64,000 bases of DNA from Streptomyces aureus. GTDB taxonomy: Bacteria; Actinomycetota; Actinomycetes; Streptomycetales; Streptomycetaceae. The notes under the pieces are model-generated. The model made no database searches. It was given only the letters and a program-made list of their open reading frames with translations, and was not told the origin of the DNA. A program made the position numbers and the translations under genes. How positions within the stretch are numbered: position 1 is the stretch's first letter; every line of letters starts with the position of its first letter. Where the stretch lies: assembly GCF_000725495.1 (NCBI RefSeq), contig NZ_KL647039.1:148287-212286 (forward strand). Reading direction: 5' to 3'. Positions 61,751 to 64,000 of the stretch are shown here, piece by piece.

Positions 61751-62284
61751 TCAGGCGGCGAGCGCGGTCAGATCGGCGGCGGCCCAGCGGCGCCCGAGGC
61801 CGGTGACCGTCACGTGCCGCACCTCGTCGGTGGTGTCGCCGACGGCCCGGTGGATGACCACGTGCAGCCGGTCGTCGGTCAGCTCCTCGACCTTGCCCTC
61901 GCCCCACTCAACGACGATCACGGAGTCGGAGAGCGAGACGTCGAGGTCGAGGTCCTCCATCTCGTCGAGCCCGCCGCCGAGGCGGTAGGCGTCCACGTGC
62001 ACCAGCGGCGGTCCGTCGCCGAGGGAGGGGTGGACGCGCGCGATGACGAAGGTCGGCGAGGTGACGGCGCCGCGGACGCCCAGCCCCTCGCCGAGTCCAC
62101 GGGTCAGCGTGGTCTTGCCGGCGCCGAGCTCGCCGTTCAGCATCACGAGGTCGCCCGCGCGCAGCAGCTCGGCCAGTCTGCGGCCCAATTCCTGCATCTG
62201 TCCGGGAGAGTTGACGGTGATCTGCGCGCCGACGCCGTCCTGGGCGGGCTCAGCCGGGCTGTGCGCTGCTGCTGGTGCTTCCAT
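61751..62284 (-). CDS. tsaE: tRNA threonylcarbamoyladenosine biosynthesis ATPase TsaE
   Basis: 177 aa. P-loop GELGAGKTTLTRGL, switch-like SPTFVIARVHPS, and HVDAYRLGGGLDEMEDLDL and VVEWGEGKV, all characteristic. It drives turnover of the TsaBD complex. The start ATG 62284 lies inside the 3' end of the hydrolase gene (35-nt overlap). tsaE is thus separated from tsaB-tsaD by about 1.1 kb. Confidence 0.96.
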   Translation of the reverse strand: MEAPAAAHSPAEPAQDGVGAQITVNSPGQMQELGRRLAELLRAGDLVMLNGELGAGKTTLTRGLGEGLGVRGAVTSPTFVIARVHPSLGDGPPLVHVDAYRLGGGLDEMEDLDLDVSLSDSVIVVEWGEGKVEELTDDRLHVVIHRAVGDTTDEVRHVTVTGLGRRWAAADLTALAA

Positions 62285-63485
62285 AACCGCCCACGGTAGC
62301 CCCTGCCGGCACGGCTCCCGCGCGCACCAGGAGGTCGGCGAGGCGGTCCGTGACGACCTCGGGGTGCTCCAGCATGACCAGATGTCCCGCGTCGGGGACG
62401 AGGACCAGTTCGGCGTCCGGCAGCAGATCGGCGATGGCCTCGCTGTGCTCGCTCGGGGTCACCAGGTCCTTGACCCCGGCGAGGACGAGGACGGGCAGTT
62501 CGGCGAAGCGGGCCAGCGCCGCGGTCTTGTCGTGCTCGGTGAACGCCGGGTAGAACTCGGCGACCACGTCGATCGGCGTGCCCTCGATCATCCGCTCGGC
62601 GAAGCGCACGACGGCCGGATCGACGTCCCGGCTCGCGAACGAGTACCGCTTGATGACCCCGGCGAACAGGTCGGCCGTCGCCCGGCGTCCCCGCTCCACC
62701 AGGGCCGCCTGCTGCCCGAGCGCCTTGAGCACCCCGGGGAGCACGCGCCGCACGGCGGCGACGCCCGCGACGGGCAGCCCGAAGTTGACCTCGCCGAGCC
62801 GCCCCGACGACGTGCCGACCAGGGCGACGCCGACGACCCGGTCGCGGATCAGCTCGGGGAACTGCTCCGCCAGCGCCATGACGGTCATGCCGCCCATGGA
62901 GTGGCCGACCAGCACGATCGGGCCCTCGGGCACGGCCGCCTCGATGACGGCCAGCAGATCGCGGCCGAGCTGGTCGATGGTGACCGGCTTGCGGTCCTCC
63001 AGCTGGGCCGCACCGCGCCCGGAGCGCCCGTGGCTGCGCTGGTCCCAGTGGACCGTGCGCACGACCCCGCGCAGCGCGGCGCGCTGGAAGTGCCAGGAGT
63101 CCTGGTTCAGGCAGTAGCCGTGGCTGAACACGACGGTGACCGGGGCGGGGGCCTTGCGGCCGAACAGCCGGCGCCGGCGCGGGGTGAGCGCGGTCTCCGG
63201 CTCGGCCTCGTCGATCTCGTAGTAGAGCTCGGTGCCGTCGTCCGCGTACGCCTTGCCGGGCGTGCCGCGCAGCGTGCCGTACGGTCCCGTCGAGTCGAGG
63301 GCCAGGCGCGCCTTCTTGCGCATGCCGCGCCCGACGGTGAGCCGCTCGATCGCGACGCCGGCCGCGGCGCCCGCCGCGACCACGCCTATCGCGGCCCCGG
63401 CGACGCCGGCCTTGCGCCAGTTCCCGGCGGAGGAGGCGGCGGCCGAGGCCGCGCTCACGACGGCCTCCGCACTGGTCTCGCTCAC
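62250..63485 (-). CDS. Membrane-anchored alpha/beta hydrolase
   Basis: 411 aa. An N-terminal hydrophobic segment (AGVAGAAIGVVAAGAAAGVAI, about 28-48) anchors it. Alpha/beta hydrolase core: VVFSHGYCLNQDSW (oxyanion), HWDQRSHGRSG, nucleophile elbow VGHSMGG with the Ser, Asp in LAGVKDLVTP and His in PDAGHLVMLEHP complete the triad. Substrate unknown. GTG 63485 with GAGGAGCGG upstream. In Streptomyces this gene routinely lies between alr and tsaE. Confidence 0.92.
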   Translation of the reverse strand: MSETSAEAVVSAASAAASSAGNWRKAGVAGAAIGVVAAGAAAGVAIERLTVGRGMRKKARLALDSTGPYGTLRGTPGKAYADDGTELYYEIDEAEPETALTPRRRRLFGRKAPAPVTVVFSHGYCLNQDSWHFQRAALRGVVRTVHWDQRSHGRSGRGAAQLEDRKPVTIDQLGRDLLAVIEAAVPEGPIVLVGHSMGGMTVMALAEQFPELIRDRVVGVALVGTSSGRLGEVNFGLPVAGVAAVRRVLPGVLKALGQQAALVERGRRATADLFAGVIKRYSFASRDVDPAVVRFAERMIEGTPIDVVAEFYPAFTEHDKTAALARFAELPVLVLAGVKDLVTPSEHSEAIADLLPDAELVLVPDAGHLVMLEHPEVVTDRLADLLVRAGAVPAGATVGGYGSTSSSAQPG

Positions 63486-63625
63486 GTCCCGCTCCTCTTC
63501 GCTCCGGCTCTCGGCTGTCCGCTGTCGGCTCTGGGCTGTGCGCGCGCCGTCCGGGCTCCCGCCCGCCGTGTGCCGCCCGCCGCTGTTCGCTCGCCGGGCC
63601 CGCGCGTCTGTTCGGCTAAGGGGTG

Positions 63626-64000
63626 TTACCCGCCTTGTTCCTCTTTCACCTTCACGTAGACGCGCGGAACGCGGGTTCCGATGCGGGTCACGATCTCGTA
63701 CGCGATCGTGCCCGCCGCGCGGGCCCAGTCCTCGGCGGTGGGCTCGCCGCCGTCGCCGGGGCCGAACAGCACCGCGGGGGCGCCGGGTTCGGGCTCGTCG
63801 CCGCCGAGGTCGACGACGAACTGGTCCATGGCGACCCGGCCCGCGACGGTGCGCCACTTGCCGCCGACCAGGACGGGGCCGGTGCCCGAGGCGTGCCGGG
63901 GGACACCGTCCGCGTAGCCGACGGGGACGAGGCCGAGGGTGGTCTCGCCCGGGGTGACGTAGTGATGGCCGTAGCTCACGCCGTGGCCGGCCGGTACGTG
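63626..64000 (-). CDS. alr: Alanine racemase, partial (N-terminus off the right edge)
   Basis: The last 124 residues of a PLP-dependent alanine racemase: GETTLGLVPVGYADGVPRHASG, VAGRVAMDQFVVDLGG with the conserved M-D-x-x, and the C-terminal YEIVTRIGTRVPRVYVK. The enzyme makes D-alanine for peptidoglycan. The PLP lysine and the Tyr of the second catalytic pair are in the unseen part or at its edge. Frame open at 64000. Confidence 0.93.
   Translation of the reverse strand, partial: HVPAGHGVSYGHHYVTPGETTLGLVPVGYADGVPRHASGTGPVLVGGKWRTVAGRVAMDQFVVDLGGDEPEPGAPAVLFGPGDGGEPTAEDWARAAGTIAYEIVTRIGTRVPRVYVKVKEEQGG

Overview
The window is high-GC actinobacterial DNA whose gene content and order point to Streptomyces. 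An IMP dehydrogenase pair, an ECF sigma factor of the ShbA type, the response regulator BldM and the WhiB-family protein WhiD lie together, followed further on by groES-groEL and the tsaE/tsaB/rimI/tsaD block. GTG/TTG starts, 4-nt GTGA overlaps and leaderless -10 boxes 6-7 nt from start codons recur. I saw no tRNA, rRNA or CRISPR array.

Layout. 1-11.8 kb is conserved core: partial glpD, a nucleotide-sugar-dehydrogenase-like gene lacking its catalytic residues, guaB3-guaB, shbA, bldM (with a textbook sigma-BldN promoter), whiD, a LysR regulator divergent from a MOSC protein, and an SDR. 11.9-17.2 kb holds membrane proteins (DUF2165, UbiA prenyltransferase), a cytoplasmic sensor kinase/response regulator pair, and a TetR regulator with a clear operator shared with a small membrane protein. 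17.4-27.4 kb is a small-molecule gene cluster: LuxR regulator, HAD phosphatase, phosphopantetheinyl transferase, AMP-forming ligase, SDR, acyl carrier protein, AfsA-like hotdog protein, YCII protein, VAO-type flavoprotein and acyl-CoA carboxylase beta and epsilon subunits. No ketosynthase is present. 28.3-32.7 kb is the most unusual part: a cassette around a large protein with two double-stranded-RNA-binding domains alternating with two degenerate RNase III-like domains (Dicer-like order, catalytic residues lost), next to a very basic and a very acidic protein. 33-37.5 kb contains small unknown genes, a frameshifted HTH/zinc-ribbon protein, an orphan sensor kinase and a YefM-YoeB toxin-antitoxin pair.

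37.7-43 kb holds groEL and groES with two CIRCE elements around the promoter, two tandem polysaccharide-deacetylase lipoproteins and a THUMP-like methyltransferase. 43-49.6 kb is a minus-strand run of surface and envelope genes (CWB2 repeat protein, ECF42 sigma with its DGPF partner, FG-GAP repeat protein, LCP protein). 49.6-58.1 kb is a xylan utilisation locus: secreted GH10-CBM2 xylanase, LacI regulator, Tat-lipoprotein sugar-binding protein, two permeases and a GH3 beta-xylosidase, with matching operator palindromes before the xylanase and the transporter. 58.2-64 kb returns to core genes: tsaD, rimI, tsaB, tsaE, an alpha/beta hydrolase and partial alr.

Functionally, the first block combines purine synthesis with the top of the sporulation and vegetative transcription hierarchy. 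The 17-27 kb cluster has everything to activate, carry, reduce and oxidise an acyl chain except the condensing enzyme, which must come from elsewhere. The xylan locus is a complete path from polymer to intracellular xylose. Gene assignments are from reading translated sequence and motifs; no database search was run.
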